This document shows positions 28,459-37,283 of a stretch of 64,000 nt of DNA, piece by piece. How positions within the stretch are numbered: position 1 is the stretch's first letter; each line of letters opens with the position of its first letter. Origin of the DNA: CAVRAW01 sp963716135 (lineage in GTDB: Bacteria > Planctomycetota > Planctomycetia > Pirellulales > JADZDJ01); NCBI GenBank assembly GCA_963716135.1, contig OY970289.1, forward strand, positions 3,410,001 to 3,474,000. Direction: 5' to 3'. The notes under the pieces were generated by a model, which was not told the origin of the DNA, ran no database searches, and saw nothing but the letters and a program-made list of their open reading frames with translations. The position numbers and the translations under genes were made by a program.

Positions 28459-29326
28459 CTACGCCGCCGGCGCAAGCACGACTTCGAGTTGGTAGTACTT
28501 GAAGGTGCTGTTCTCCTGCGGGTTATCGGCGGCGATCTTTTGATACCGGTCCAAGACGTCGGTAATAAAGGCGTTCCACTCGGCTTCCGGCAGGCGCTTG
28601 GTCCATTCGGCGAAGGTTGCCCGGGCGAAGGCCATGAAGCCCTCGCGGGTTTTGAAATCCCAGGCGCCTTCTTCCAGGCGCAACTCGACGACCTTGAACC
28701 CGGCTTGCTCGGCGAGTTTGCGGTATTCCTCCGGCGTGAAGTGCGCGTAGGGACAGCGGAATTCGCCAGGCTGGGAGGGCGAGGCTCCCGCCGAGCCGCC
28801 GCTTCCAAAAAATTGCCGCCAGCGGTCGCTTTTCGCGCGTTTGCTCGATCACGTCTTCCAAACAGGTTCGCTCCCCTTGTGGGACGAAGCGCAGAACCGC
28901 GCGGCCGGTCGGCTTCAAGGAGGCGCGGATGGAGTTGAGCGCCTGGGCTTGCTCGGGCACCCAGTGCAGCGCGTTGAACGATACGACCAGGTCGAACTGG
29001 TAGCTTTTCTCCCTCTCCCTTTGGGAGAGGGCCGGGGTGAGGGTGCTTAATTGCCGAACGTCGGCGACTTGGAACTTTAGATTGGCGAATTTCGGCGGCG
29101 CGAAGTGGTTTTGGGCGAAAGCGATCATCTCGCTGGATGGATCGACGCCGAGGACGGAACCCTTTGAAACGCGGGCTGCAATTTCGGCGGTGATTTTTCC
29201 ATCGCCGCAGCCGACGTCCAGCACTCGTTCGTCGCCGTTGAGCTTTAGCTGCGCAAGCTGCTTCTCGGCCAGCTCTTTTTGGAGGCTGGCTTCCTTCGAG
29301 TATGCGCTAGCGTGCCATTCGGTCAT
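28459..29326 (-). CDS. SAM-dependent methyltransferase (UbiE/trans-aconitate type), frameshifted, with repeat inserts
   Basis: About 288 aa when the frame is restored. Motif I is RVLDVGCGDGKITAEIA, followed by VLGVDPSSEMIAFA, and FDLVVSFNALHWVPEQ is the post-II region typical of trans-aconitate / malonyl-ACP methyltransferases. An extra base in the A6 run at 28807-28812 (T6 on this strand) breaks the frame; dropping it joins LAAIFGSGG to the C-terminal part (CPYAHFTPEEYRKLAEQAGF, ending VVLAPAA at 28459). Two repeats are read as protein: TPALSQREREK (29009-29045) and a Gly/Ser/Ala stretch from 28768-28800. Substrate unknown. Confidence 0.75.
28768..28800. repeat. GC-rich repeat inside the methyltransferase gene
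   Basis: The stretch with GGGAGGGCGAGGCTCCCGCC is not expected in the methyltransferase fold and is translated as a Gly/Ala/Ser/Pro loop. It sits directly beside the homopolymer frameshift. Confidence 0.5.
29009..29045. repeat. CCCTCTCC...GGAGAGGG repeat inside the methyltransferase gene
   Basis: The hairpin CCCTCTCC-CTTTG-GGAGAGGG plus a GGGTGAGGG tail is translated as TPALSQREREK. The same unit is in moaC at 28029-28060. It interrupts the region between the SAM-binding strands. Confidence 0.7.
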
Positions 29327-29397
29327 GGGGCATCGGTAATTCTGATTAGCGGTTAGCTGGCGACTCAGAATACAGGGAAGAAGAGAGTTCGGCGTTT

Positions 29398-31332
29398 TTA
29401 GAGCACGGCGACGAATTCTCCGATAAGCTTAAACTCGTCCAATTCGGCACCGTCCAAGACTATTGGCGAATAGTGCAACTCGGTGGAATCTGGCGAGAGG
29501 ATGATTCGCTGATGGACCCACTCTGCATCTTCGCCCGCAACTTTTTCGCTATGATAAACCTTGACCGTAAAGTGGCCTCCGGTTTCCGCGTCGTTTATTT
29601 CGCGATGCTGCACGAGAACTATTTTTCCTTGTCGAGTGCCCGCAGGACTGGCACGAAACAGGCACCAAGAGCCGTTGGGAATACGCCGATTCATCGATTC
29701 ACCGACCACCCGAGTCACGAATAGGCCTTCTTGAATCCGAATCTCGGGTGGTAGCTCTACCCAATCATGTTCTTCAACCAATTGCTCGTCGCTAAATAGA
29801 CCGGCGGCGACATGCAGATCGTAAATTGGAACGCAATTCTCATATGGCTTTGCTTGCCACTTTGGCAGAATTTTGAGTGGTAGCCCAGGGTACAGATCGC
29901 TGACTACTTGCGGACCCGTGGTCGCAAGCGATTTAAACCATAAGTTTGTTTCGGGGTCGGTGCAGTAGATGATGCAGCCGCGCTGTCCACGCGTTAGGAG
30001 TGTCCGATACGTATTCTTAATGATTTCGTCCGCCAATTTTCGCGCATTCTCTGGCGACTTCGCCGCCATGGATTTGTATCCTTTTATAGACGAATCTTGC
30101 TTTGCGCGGAATTCAGGTCGTGTGATCGCTTGGCCATCCCGAATGACGAAATCGGGGCCAATAATGACGCCAACATATGCGAGCTCAAGACCTTGGCAGG
30201 TGTGAATGCACCCGATCTGGTCGATTGATTTTGCTTTGAGTATCCAAAGACTGCCGTCATCTGTGAGATTCCATTGCATTGCGAAATCTTGTTCCGGAAA
30301 CTCAATGTCGAACGCGCGACGATCTTTTTTGCTTGCCCAGTCCCAACAGTAGCCCGCGACAATCCGTGCTTTCCCTGTGAGATCATTTTTCTCGAAGATC
30401 CGATCTCGAAGTTCGGTAGCCGTATCACAGACTTGAAAGTCAAAATCTATTCCTTCTAGAGTTTGGTTCGCGGTTTCACGGATCTGTAGTGCGTTGTCCA
30501 CCCACGCCAAATAGCCGTCTGAGCCGTTGCATCGGAACTGGGAAGTCAGTTCTGCCTCGTGGATTGTTGCACTGGCCGCAACTGCCCACTTTTTAATCTC
30601 ACTGGAATCACCAATATCTCGGAGGGTAACTCGTTGTCGGTCATCGATAAAAAACACGCTCAGTTTCGCGGTCTGAATTATTTCTTTGATTTGGTTTTCG
30701 CCTTTGTTCCGATAGAGACCAGATTTCTCGTTCAAACGGTGGGCTTCGTCGACAATCAGTACGTCGATTTCGTGAGCCGCAGTCTCGGTAAATGCGCTCG
30801 ATCCTTTGAAGAGGTTGGTAAATCTCGTTTTCTTTAACGTTCCTGTAAGCTTGCTTTCGTAAACTGCTCTCGGTGCTGAATTGCGCGTTACATACTGAGC
30901 AGTCATCGCGCGGCCCGTTAGTTCGACAAGCAAGTTAATAGCAACAACAGATTTTCCTGTTCCCGGCCCTCCCGAAACAATGAAGACGTGCTTGTTGCGT
31001 TCGGTCGCTTTCGAGGAGAGCTCGAGCGCTTGCTCGTAGACCAGTTTCTGGTCGTCAATCATCAGAAACTCTTGGTTGCCTGACAAAAGTGAAGCGAGGC
31101 AATCGGCTAAGTCCTTCGATGGTCTGATTCGACCCTTATCAATTTGGTAGAGAAGCTTGCCGCGGTCGCCTTTGCGTACGTGTTTGGAAATAAAATCGCT
31201 AAGTTTCTTTGCATCTTGCTTTAAGTAAATTGGAGCAAGTTTTGTGTATTTTTGATATCTCTTGTCCCTGAGCGCTTCTTCCTCCGAGCAATTGTGGAGA
31301 TATGCGCACGGCTGGAGCGATACTGACTTGCT
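29398..31332 (-). pseudogene. C-terminal part of DUF2075 helicase / S24-LexA-like fusion, split by an IS
   Basis: About 640 residues. The segment starts at LQPCAYLHNC, the middle of a typical DUF2075 protein, then shows Walker A VSGGPGTGKSVVAINLL, Walker B VLIVDEAHRLNE, FFIDDRQRVTLRD, a SQFRCNGSDGY motif and HTCQGLELAYVGVIIG, in SF1-helicase order. The last about 130 residues resemble the S24/LexA fold: VVGESMNRRIPNGS with a Ser-Met pair, and a later FTVKVY with a possible catalytic Lys. DNA is clearly AT-richer than the flanking genes. The missing N-terminus lies beyond the IS (32601-33058). A defence or DNA-repair role is an inference. Confidence 0.8.
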
Positions 31333-31352
31333 TTGATTTCCTGTACCAGAGG

Positions 31353-32255
31353 TTATGAAGGTACGCCTTGGGTGATTCCGCTGTGCTGCGGAGCGTAGGC
31401 CGTAGGCCGAAGCGGAGCAGCACAGCGGGCCGCGAACTCGACCGGGGTCACATACCCCAGCGAGCTGTGCGGCCGGTGATGGTTGTAATCCTCCTTCCAA
31501 GTGGCGGTCAGCTTCCGGGCCGACGCCAAACTCTCGAACATCTCGACCGCCAACAACTCGTCCCGCAGCCGGCTGTGGAAACTCTCAGCGTAGCCGTTCT
31601 CCCAGGGGCTGCCAGGCGCGATGTACAAAGTCTCGATCCCCACTTGCTTCGTCCAGCGCCCAATCGCCTGGGCGATGAACTCCGGACCATTGTCGCTGCG
31701 AATGCACTTCGGCACGCCCCGCATGGCGAATAGCTCCGCCAGCGTGTCGATCACGTCTTCGCTGGTGATGCTGCGATCCACCTTCAGTGCTAAACATTCC
31801 CGCGTATATTCATCCACGATCGACAGCCACTTCAGCGTGCTGCCGCTGGCGGTGCGATCGAACACAAAATCCCAGCACCACACGTGGTCTTGATGCTCGG
31901 CTCGGCGCTGCTGACAGCCGTTGATGCTCATTCCCAAACTCCGGCGTTTCCGTCTCTTTCGCGGTACTTTTAACCCTTCTCGACGCCACAGCCGATAGAC
32001 TCGCGTGTCGCTGGCGCGCCAAGCCTCCCCGCGCAGCAAGGCGCCGATCCGGCGATAACCGAATCGCGGTCGCTGGCACACCAACTCCCGCATTCGCCGC
32101 GTCAAAGCTGCCTCGTCGTCTCGCGGTTGGGCCTGGTAACGCTGACTGCTGCGCGGCTGATCCAACACCTCGCACGCCCTTCGCTCGGACACCTGGAACG
32201 CTGCTTGCAGTTCACAGGCCGCCACGCGCTTCCGGCAAGGGCTTACCAGTTTCCC
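31353..32255 (-). CDS. IS3-family transposase OrfB (DDE integrase domain)
   Basis: About 300 aa, read by -1 frameshifting from orfA. The catalytic DDE triad is visible: CWDFVFDRT (first Asp region), RSDNGPEF (second Asp) and WENGYAESFHSRLRDE (Glu). The N-terminal part carries the HTH_21 region (RPRFGYRRIGALLRGE). The stop at 31353 lies inside the terminal repeat. No strong independent start codon is seen, in keeping with a fusion OrfAB product. Confidence 0.9.
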   Translation of the reverse strand, partial: GKLVSPCRKRVAACELQAAFQVSERRACEVLDQPRSSQRYQAQPRDDEAALTRRMRELVCQRPRFGYRRIGALLRGEAWRASDTRVYRLWRREGLKVPRKRRKRRSLGMSINGCQQRRAEHQDHVWCWDFVFDRTASGSTLKWLSIVDEYTRECLALKVDRSITSEDVIDTLAELFAMRGVPKCIRSDNGPEFIAQAIGRWTKQVGIETLYIAPGSPWENGYAESFHSRLRDELLAVEMFESLASARKLTATWKEDYNHHRPHSSLGYVTPVEFAARCAAPLRPTAYAPQHSGITQGVPS

Positions 32256-32530
32256 TCCGTGATGTGTTTGAGCATCTGGTTGTCCAACGACAGGTCGGCC
32301 ACCAGTTGCTTCAAACGCTTGTTCTCCTCCTCCAACTGCTTCAGCCGCTTGGCCTCCTCCGCCTTCATCCCGCCGTACTGGTTCCGCCAACGCAAGTACG
32401 TCGCTTCGCTCACCTCCAAGGCCTGCAACACCGCCGCTAGGTCTTGCCCGGCGTTCAGCATCGCATCGGCGTCCCGCAGCTTTCTGACAATCTGCTCCGG
32501 ACCGTGCCGCTTCCTACGTTTCGTCGTCAT
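32243..32530 (-). CDS. IS3-family transposase OrfA
   Basis: 95 aa. Helix-turn-helix (HTH_Tnp_1) at RHGPEQIVRKLRDAD to EATYLRWRNQYGG, then a leucine-zipper-like helix (EEAKRLKQLEEENKRLKQL). Near its end, minus-strand GGGAAAC (32255-32249) reads G GGA AAC in the OrfA frame, a canonical -1 slippery heptamer two codons before the stop. Confidence 0.9.
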   Translation of the reverse strand: MTTKRRKRHGPEQIVRKLRDADAMLNAGQDLAAVLQALEVSEATYLRWRNQYGGMKAEEAKRLKQLEEENKRLKQLVADLSLDNQMLKHITEGNW

Positions 32531-32600
32531 CCTGAAGATCTCCTTGCCCTCCTCGGGCTGTTGAGACCTTCATAATCGATGGATCAGTTTTTCAACAGCA

Positions 32601-33058
32601 GCTCAATACGCCTTCGCCATAAACAGCTTCGTTAAAGTCCTGTAAGAGCGCAGCGTACGTCCACGCCTGATATGAGGGATGCGGAGTTTCACGTCGGCGC
32701 CGCCCAAATACGTTGCGACTATTCCATCGAGGTTAGTTGCCTCTACCTCAGTCCATTGTTTTAGCTCGACAATGATTGCTGTGTCGTGATTGCCGGAGTC
32801 TTTGCCTGTAAGAATAAAGTCAATTCTCTTTGAGGTTTGGGGAATTCTGTATTCGATAGCGACTCCGCTGTCGTCCGGTATGTCGGACATCTGTAACACG
32901 TTGTTCATGTACATCAACGAATTAGTCCACGACGCAATCTCCTGCCGGCTCGTAGAGTGTCCAAAGCGAGTGCGAAATGCGTCGTGGACTACTTGCTCAA
33001 TGCGGTTGTGCGAGACGTCCGCATGAAAGCCGGCCTTTGTTGATGCATAAACCAACAT
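32601..33058 (-). pseudogene. N-terminal nuclease-like part of the DUF2075 / S24 fusion gene
   Basis: From ATG 33058 (MLVYASTKAGFHADV) the sequence matches the N-terminal region of DUF2075 proteins: SWTNSLMYMNNVLQMSDIP, then VAIEYRIPQTSKRIDFILTG and TAIIVELKQW. These give a PD-(D/E)xK-like Asp...Glu-x-Lys pattern. A one-base loss near 32693 shifts the frame; in the other frame the family motif HPSYQAWTYAALLQDFNEAV follows directly. The gene then meets the IS. Joined to 29398-31332 it would make a protein of about 795 aa. Confidence 0.75.
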
Positions 33059-33758
33059 GTAAGAGCTTTCGTGTGAGGCCGAGAGAAGACGTGACCGTGA
33101 GCTTAATAGGCCGCATATTAGTAAGCAACACAGTGAAGCGGCACAGAGAAGAGGGGAAGCGGAAGGGGCGGAAAACCCTTAAGTCCGGCGACCGTCACTT
33201 CATCTATTCCCGGCTCGATTCCTCTCCCCGTCTCAGTTCCTCCACGGTGAACATTCATGGCCAAAAAGCTGCTTGCCAATTGAGCCACTTTCGTGCTAAA
33301 CAACACTCAGACGATTCGGCCAATTGAGCTCAGCCGAAGTAGCAGGACCGACAGGAAGTCGTGTCAACGGCGTGCCGACATCGGGAAGCCTTTCGCCGCC
33401 TGGGATCACCCTGTCACGGGGTTAGCGTGTAGGGAAATAGGACTCGGGGCGGTCACCATCAGGCACTAACCCAGGGGCTCGTCCGCCAATGTGGCGCGTC
33501 GGGCAGGCAAGCAGCGTGAGCGTGGACCCCGTTCCCGTCACAAGCTTGTCGGCGACGGTTCGCAACCGTCGCATTTTTTGCTTCGACTCAAAGCACAAGC
33601 CTTAAGCAGGTCGGAAAGGGCCTGCCCCAAGCAAGCGCCGGCAAGTCGAAGGGCCCGACCCGCCACGGCGGACGAGCGCCAAATTTTTCAACGCGCCCTT
33701 TTCTGCGCCAACGCGATTCCACGCGCTTTTAGCCCCGGCCCCAATGCGCCGAGACCCT
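33059..33758. other. Intergenic region with a possible non-coding transcript
   Basis: About 700 bases. The first 250 are AT-richer like the island next door. From about 33390 it becomes GC-rich with complementary stretches (GGGTTAG near 33418 and CTAACCC near 33466) and ends at the hairpin/T-tract at 33552-33579. No protein family is recognised in the short open frames. Confidence 0.4.
33552..33579 (+). terminator. Rho-independent terminator-like hairpin
   Basis: GCGACGGTT-CGC-AACCGTCGC (9-bp perfect stem) followed by A and TTTTTT. No plus-strand gene ends upstream, so it may end a non-coding RNA. Confidence 0.65.
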
Positions 33759-33965
33759 CTACTTTGCAGCCATGCACTTTTTGAGGCCCATCGATTTCAG
33801 GACGGGGTCGGAGGGGCACCAGTTGGTTCGGGCCTCTTGCAGCTTCATCACGCCCATGAAGGCCAGGAGGCCTAGGCCGACGGGTTGGCTGACCCAGTAG
33901 GCGACGGCGGTCAGGACGAGGATCAGGATTCCTTGGATCAGCGATCGGTAGTTTTCGACGTACAT
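33759..33965 (-). CDS. DUF2892-like small membrane protein
   Basis: 68 aa from ATG 33965 (MYVENYRSLIQGILILV). A hydrophobic hairpin of two segments (ILILVLTAVAYWVSQ and GLGLLAFMGVMKLQEA) is followed by CPSDPVLKSMGLKKC. This pattern is that of the DUF2892 / YgaP C-terminal membrane domain, often found beside rhodanese domains, but no rhodanese gene is near. Longer upstream frames run through tandem repeats and are not credible. Confidence 0.7.
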   Translation of the reverse strand: MYVENYRSLIQGILILVLTAVAYWVSQPVGLGLLAFMGVMKLQEARTNWCPSDPVLKSMGLKKCMAAK

Positions 33966-34046
33966 GGCGAGGTTCTCCAGCGGCGGTTGTTCGGGCGAAG
34001 GCGACACCCAAGATTGAATGTACGAGGTCGGGAGGGGGAAGACAAT

Positions 34047-34258
34047 GTGGAGTGCGGAGTGCGGAGTGCGGAGTGTGGAATGGGGAGTGCGGAGTGTGGA
34101 ATGGGGAGTGGGGAATGGGGAGTGCAAAAGCGGAAGGCGGAAGGGGGAAGGGGGAAGGGACAGAAGAGGAGAAGAGCAGAGGAGGAGAAGAGGAGACATG
34201 AGACATCAGACAGGAGGCGGGAGACGAGAGACGGGAGTCAGGAGTCAGGGCGCAGAGA
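34047..34258. repeat. Degenerate purine-rich tandem repeats
   Basis: Units such as GGAGTGCGGAGTG, GGAATGGGGAGTG, GGAAGGGGGAAGG, AGGAGAAGAG and GAGACATGAGAC follow one another. Related sequence lies upstream of nrdR and dnaX and at 41841-41882. There are no spacers of constant length, so it is not CRISPR. Confidence 0.75.
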
Positions 34259-34267
34259 GAGGCGCAT

Positions 34268-34306
34268 AAAAAAGCCAACGGCCGGCTGTTGCCAGCCGGC
34301 CGTTGG
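34268..34306 (-). terminator. Strong rho-independent terminator of the HTH-receiver gene
   Basis: Perfect 14-bp stem (34275-34288 with 34293-34306, CCAACGGCCGGCTG) and a four-base loop. On the minus strand it is followed by CTTTTTT. It lies about 120 bases after the stop of the regulator gene. Confidence 0.85.
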
Positions 34307-34429
34307 GGAAGCGAGAAGGTCGCCTTGTAATCTTATCCGTCGCGAGGGTCTTCGCGGCGGGTTAATCGGGAGCGGCGAGGGAGTCGCTTAACTAAACCGC
34401 GCTTGCGTTTTTGCGCCACAAGCGTGGAG

Positions 34430-35002
34430 TTAGACCAATTCTTTCCGGGCGCCAATCAACGTCTTCAAGCGTTCGGCCAACAGGGCCACGTCGAACGGCT
34501 TCTTGAAGGTTTCGTTAATCGTCGAGCGATCGAAGCTAATGGAACTGCCGTCGTCGGGCAACAGGGCGATGAGCAGGACTTCGCCGTATTGCGGGTTGCG
34601 ACGGAGGTTCTGGCAAATCTGCAGGGCTTCGATTTTGCCGATCGAGAAATCGACCACGATGCAATCGGGATGGAAGCTTTCGGCTTGGATGCCGGCTTCG
34701 AACCCGCTGGCGGCGGTCGTGAGTTTGAACGTCTTTTCAAGCGGCAGATTTCGCTTGAGATTTTCGATGAGCACCTGGTCTTGGCCGACGACCAGGACTT
34801 TGGCCATGGCTTCGTCTTCCAGCTCGCCTAACGGCATACCGTGCTCTTTGAGGAACTTAATCAAGTATTCGCGTGGAATGCGCCGGTCTTGTGATCCGGG
34901 AATCCGATAGCCACGCAGGCGGCCGGAGTCGAACCATTTGCTGACCGTCCGCGGGGCCACTTTACAGATCTTGGCGACCTGTCCGGTTGTGAAAACCTTC
35001 AT
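34430..35002 (-). CDS. Excisionase/BldC-type HTH fused to a receiver-like domain
   Basis: 190 aa from ATG 35002 (MKVFTTGQVAKICKV) with GGGAGAG upstream. Residues 1-55 form a MerR/BldC-like DNA-binding domain (TTGQVAKICKVAPRTVSKWFD, RIPREYLIKFLKEHG). Residues about 70-188 resemble a response-regulator receiver: KVLVVGQDQVLIENL, IVVDFS holding the likely phospho-acceptor Asp, and FKKPFD with the conserved Lys. The usual acidic pair after strand 1 is reduced (GQD for DD), so phosphorylation is doubtful. A transcription regulator with DNA binding at the N-terminus is the reverse of common response regulators. Confidence 0.8.
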   Translation of the reverse strand: MKVFTTGQVAKICKVAPRTVSKWFDSGRLRGYRIPGSQDRRIPREYLIKFLKEHGMPLGELEDEAMAKVLVVGQDQVLIENLKRNLPLEKTFKLTTAASGFEAGIQAESFHPDCIVVDFSIGKIEALQICQNLRRNPQYGEVLLIALLPDDGSSISFDRSTINETFKKPFDVALLAERLKTLIGARKELV

Positions 35003-35679
35003 CGCAGGCTCTCCCTTTACTCTCGCTTTGTTTGAAACCACCGACGGCGATGAGGCCTTCGGCAGCGCTAGTGCCCCGTGTCTGCGCCAAAGCGAACTTC
35101 CGTGGGGGCGGTTGTTCGACGCAAACCCTGGGTTCGGGGCTTTGTGGTATTCGCTTCTTCTCGGTGTGGCTCAGCTCCCTCTGATCCGCGCCTAACACAG
35201 GACATCGGCAATCCGAGCATCCGGAAATGGGCGAAAATCCGTAAGATGGTGAACGGGCGGTCCGTTCGTTCTTACCTGATCCGCGTAACCGGAACGCTTG
35301 GGTGAAAGCTTGCGCAGTGGGGAAGCTTGCAGAGAGTCGTGCCGCACGTTGGATGTTGCGGCGACGAACTACAAGGCGTGACTCGGTGGCAGGTTTCCCC
35401 CCTGCGACTCGTTCCGCTGCTTCGGACTTGCGCCCTAGGCACTCGCAGAACAAGCCTTCCGATTGTTAGTTTCGATTCGCAACGCCAGCGATCTTTAGAA
35501 AGTTTGTACAATCGTAGCGCTTGCGCCGGTAAATTGGGCCGTGGCGGTGCGAACGATCGCTCCATAGCGGTAAGATGGAGCGGTTGAGCGGCCGGAGCGG
35601 CTGCTGTCGTAAGCGGCGCTAAAATGGGGGGGCAGAAATGGGCGCCATGCTGGCAGAGCGCACGGGGGGCAAGTGCGCT
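35003..35679. other. Intergenic region upstream of the HTH-receiver regulator
   Basis: About 675 bases. No gene recognised. The long leader may carry the promoter of the regulator. Late in the region GC-rich short repeats appear (GCGGTAAGATGGAGCGG around 35566-35583 has a relative near 35228-35260). Confidence 0.45.
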
Positions 35680-35919
35680 CTACTTTTTTGCCGTTTGCCG
35701 ATGCAAGGCCAGCGATACATCGTAGCCATGAGGGGTCAACGAATACGCTAGCTTGTGCCGTTCCTTGACGATCAGTCCGCGCCGCACCAGCGATTCTATG
35801 GCAGTGTTAAAGGGCGCCATCGGCAGCTTGAAATCGAAGGGATTGAAAAACAACATCTCGGCGGGGCCGATATCGTAGCGGCGAAAGAAGTTCAGGATGG
35901 CACATTCGCTGGGAGTCAT
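35680..35919 (-). CDS. Small winged-helix-like protein
   Basis: 79 aa from ATG 35919, with AGGAGG about eight bases upstream, a strong support for a real gene. The sequence (TPSECAILNFFRRYDI, AIESLVRRGLIVKERHKLAY, SLTPHGYDVSLAL) has the rhythm of a winged helix with a marR-like wing: helix, recognition helix, wing, helix. No family named with confidence. It may be a small regulator; targets unknown. Confidence 0.6.
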   Translation of the reverse strand: MTPSECAILNFFRRYDIGPAEMLFFNPFDFKLPMAPFNTAIESLVRRGLIVKERHKLAYSLTPHGYDVSLALHRQTAKK

Positions 35920-35989
35920 CAAAGCGTCCTCCTATTGATCTACGAAGCGGCCGGTAGTTTCGTCTACTTTCGAAGCGATGATCGAGCTT

Positions 35990-37283
35990 TTAGCGAGCTT
36001 TTGTGGCGCGACGTTGCTGGCCAAAGCGCCGTCGATTGCGGCGCTCGCCGTTGGAACTCGAATGGCCGAGGCGCCCTTGGACCGAACCTTGGCGATGGCC
36101 ATTGGATCGACCTGCAGCCGCTGGCACGGTTGCCGCCTGATGTCCGGCGGACGCATGGAACGGATGATCGGTTTGGACCTCGATCGATCGGCGGACCAGC
36201 TTTTCGATGGCCCGCAGCGAGGAGCGCTCGCTGGAATCGCAGAACGAAAGCGCGATGCCGTCGGCGCCGGCGCGGCCGGTGCGGCCGATGCGGTGCACGT
36301 AGGCTTCTGGTTCCAGCGGCAGATCGTAGTTGATCACGTGGCTAATGCCGTCGACGTCGATGCCGCGCGAAGCGAGGTCGGTGGCCACGAGCACACGGAG
36401 CGTTCCTTGGCGGAATCGCAACAGGGTGCGCTCGCGCGCCGATTGCGATTTGTTGCCGTGAATGGCGTCGGCCGATACGCCTTCACGATTTAGCTGTTGG
36501 GCGACTTTATCGGCGCCATGTTTTGTGCGGGTGAAGATCAGCGCCCGTTCGTACTTTCCGGGGCTCAGCAGGCGGTGCAGGAGCGCCTTTCTTATTGCCG
36601 CGGTCGACAAATAGCACGCGCTGCTCGATACGTTCGACGGTGGTGGCCGGCGGCGTGACGCTCACTCGCACGGGATTGTGCAGCAGGCTGTGAGCCAGGT
36701 CGGAAATATTCGAGGGCATGGTGGCGGAAAAAAACAACGACTGGCGCTGGCGCGGCAGGCGGGCGATGATTTTCTTCAGATCGGGCAAGAAGCCCATGTC
36801 GAGCATGCGGTCGGCTTCGTCGAGCACAAACACTTCGAGATGATCCAGGCGCACGTGGCCTTGCTGCATCAGATCGAGGAGGCGTCCGGGAGTGGCAATC
36901 AAAATGTGCACGCCGTGCGCGAGGGCGCGGACTTGCGGATTTTGGCCGACGCCGCCGAAGACGACCGTTTGGCGGAAGTGCAGATGGCGGCCGTAGGTGG
37001 CGAAGCTTTGGCCGATTTGGGCGGCCAGCTCGCGCGTGGGCGAAAGCACCAGTACGCGCGGGGAGCGAGCGACGGCGGGGCGGCGCAGCGTGTCGATCCG
37101 CTGCAAAATGGGCAGCGCGAAGGCTGCGGTTTTGCCGGTGCCGGTTTGGGCACAGCCGAGCAAATCGCGCCCGGCAATAATGTGCCCGATGGCCTGCGAT
37201 TGGATGGGGGTAGGAGTGTGGTAACCTTCGGAAACAACAGCACGCACCAAGGGCTCCGCGAGCCCAAGTTCACTAAAACTCAT
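35990..37283 (-). CDS. DEAD-box RNA helicase (RhlE-like), frameshifted
   Basis: About 430 aa. From ATG 37283 (MSFSELGLAEPLVRAV) the motifs run in order: Q motif TPIQSQAI, Walker A AQTGTGKTAAF, PTRELAAQ, TPGRLLDL, DEAD (VLDEADRMLDMGF), SAT (FFSATMP), then after the shift TRTKHGAD, LVATDLASRGIDVD and HRIGRTGRAG. One extra G near 36588 separates the halves; removing it joins DRGNKK to ALLHRLLSPGKYE. A basic Ser/Arg tail follows the core. Role in RNA remodelling such as ribosome assembly or degradosome work is by family only. Confidence 0.88.

Larger units (their letters stand above)
31333..32600 (-). mobile_element. IS3-family insertion sequence
   Basis: About 1268 bp, typical for IS3. It has overlapping orfA and orfB, imperfect ends (both carry TTATGAAGGT / ACCTTCATAA about 20-25 bases inside) and flanking GCT trinucleotides at 31330-31332 and 32601-32603 that fit a 3-bp target duplication. 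Deleting the element and one GCT joins the split gene in frame (GVLS to KSVSLQPC). Ends are accurate to a few bases: the two IRs are offset by five bases, so another boundary is possible. Confidence 0.85.
33966..34429. other. Repeat-filled intergenic region
   Basis: Holds the GGAGTG-type degenerate tandem repeats (34047-34258), a terminator for the upstream minus-strand regulator and about 120 further bases with no recognised feature. Confidence 0.6.

Noticed and set aside
32243..32530. OrfA as a stand-alone regulator
   Set aside because: HTH plus leucine zipper, slippery heptamer and the overlapping DDE frame mark it as part of an IS3 transposase.
33491..33784. A 97-codon Arg/Ala-rich open frame
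   Set aside because: It spans a terminator-like hairpin and runs into the DUF2892 gene on the other strand; no family features.
34047..34258. CRISPR array
   Set aside because: The repeats are 6-14 bases, degenerate and without constant spacers; no cas genes are near.
33688..34278. A longer protein reading through the tandem repeats into the DUF2892 gene
   Set aside because: The added part is only translated repeat (Pro/Ser/His runs); the ATG at 33965 begins the recognisable domain.
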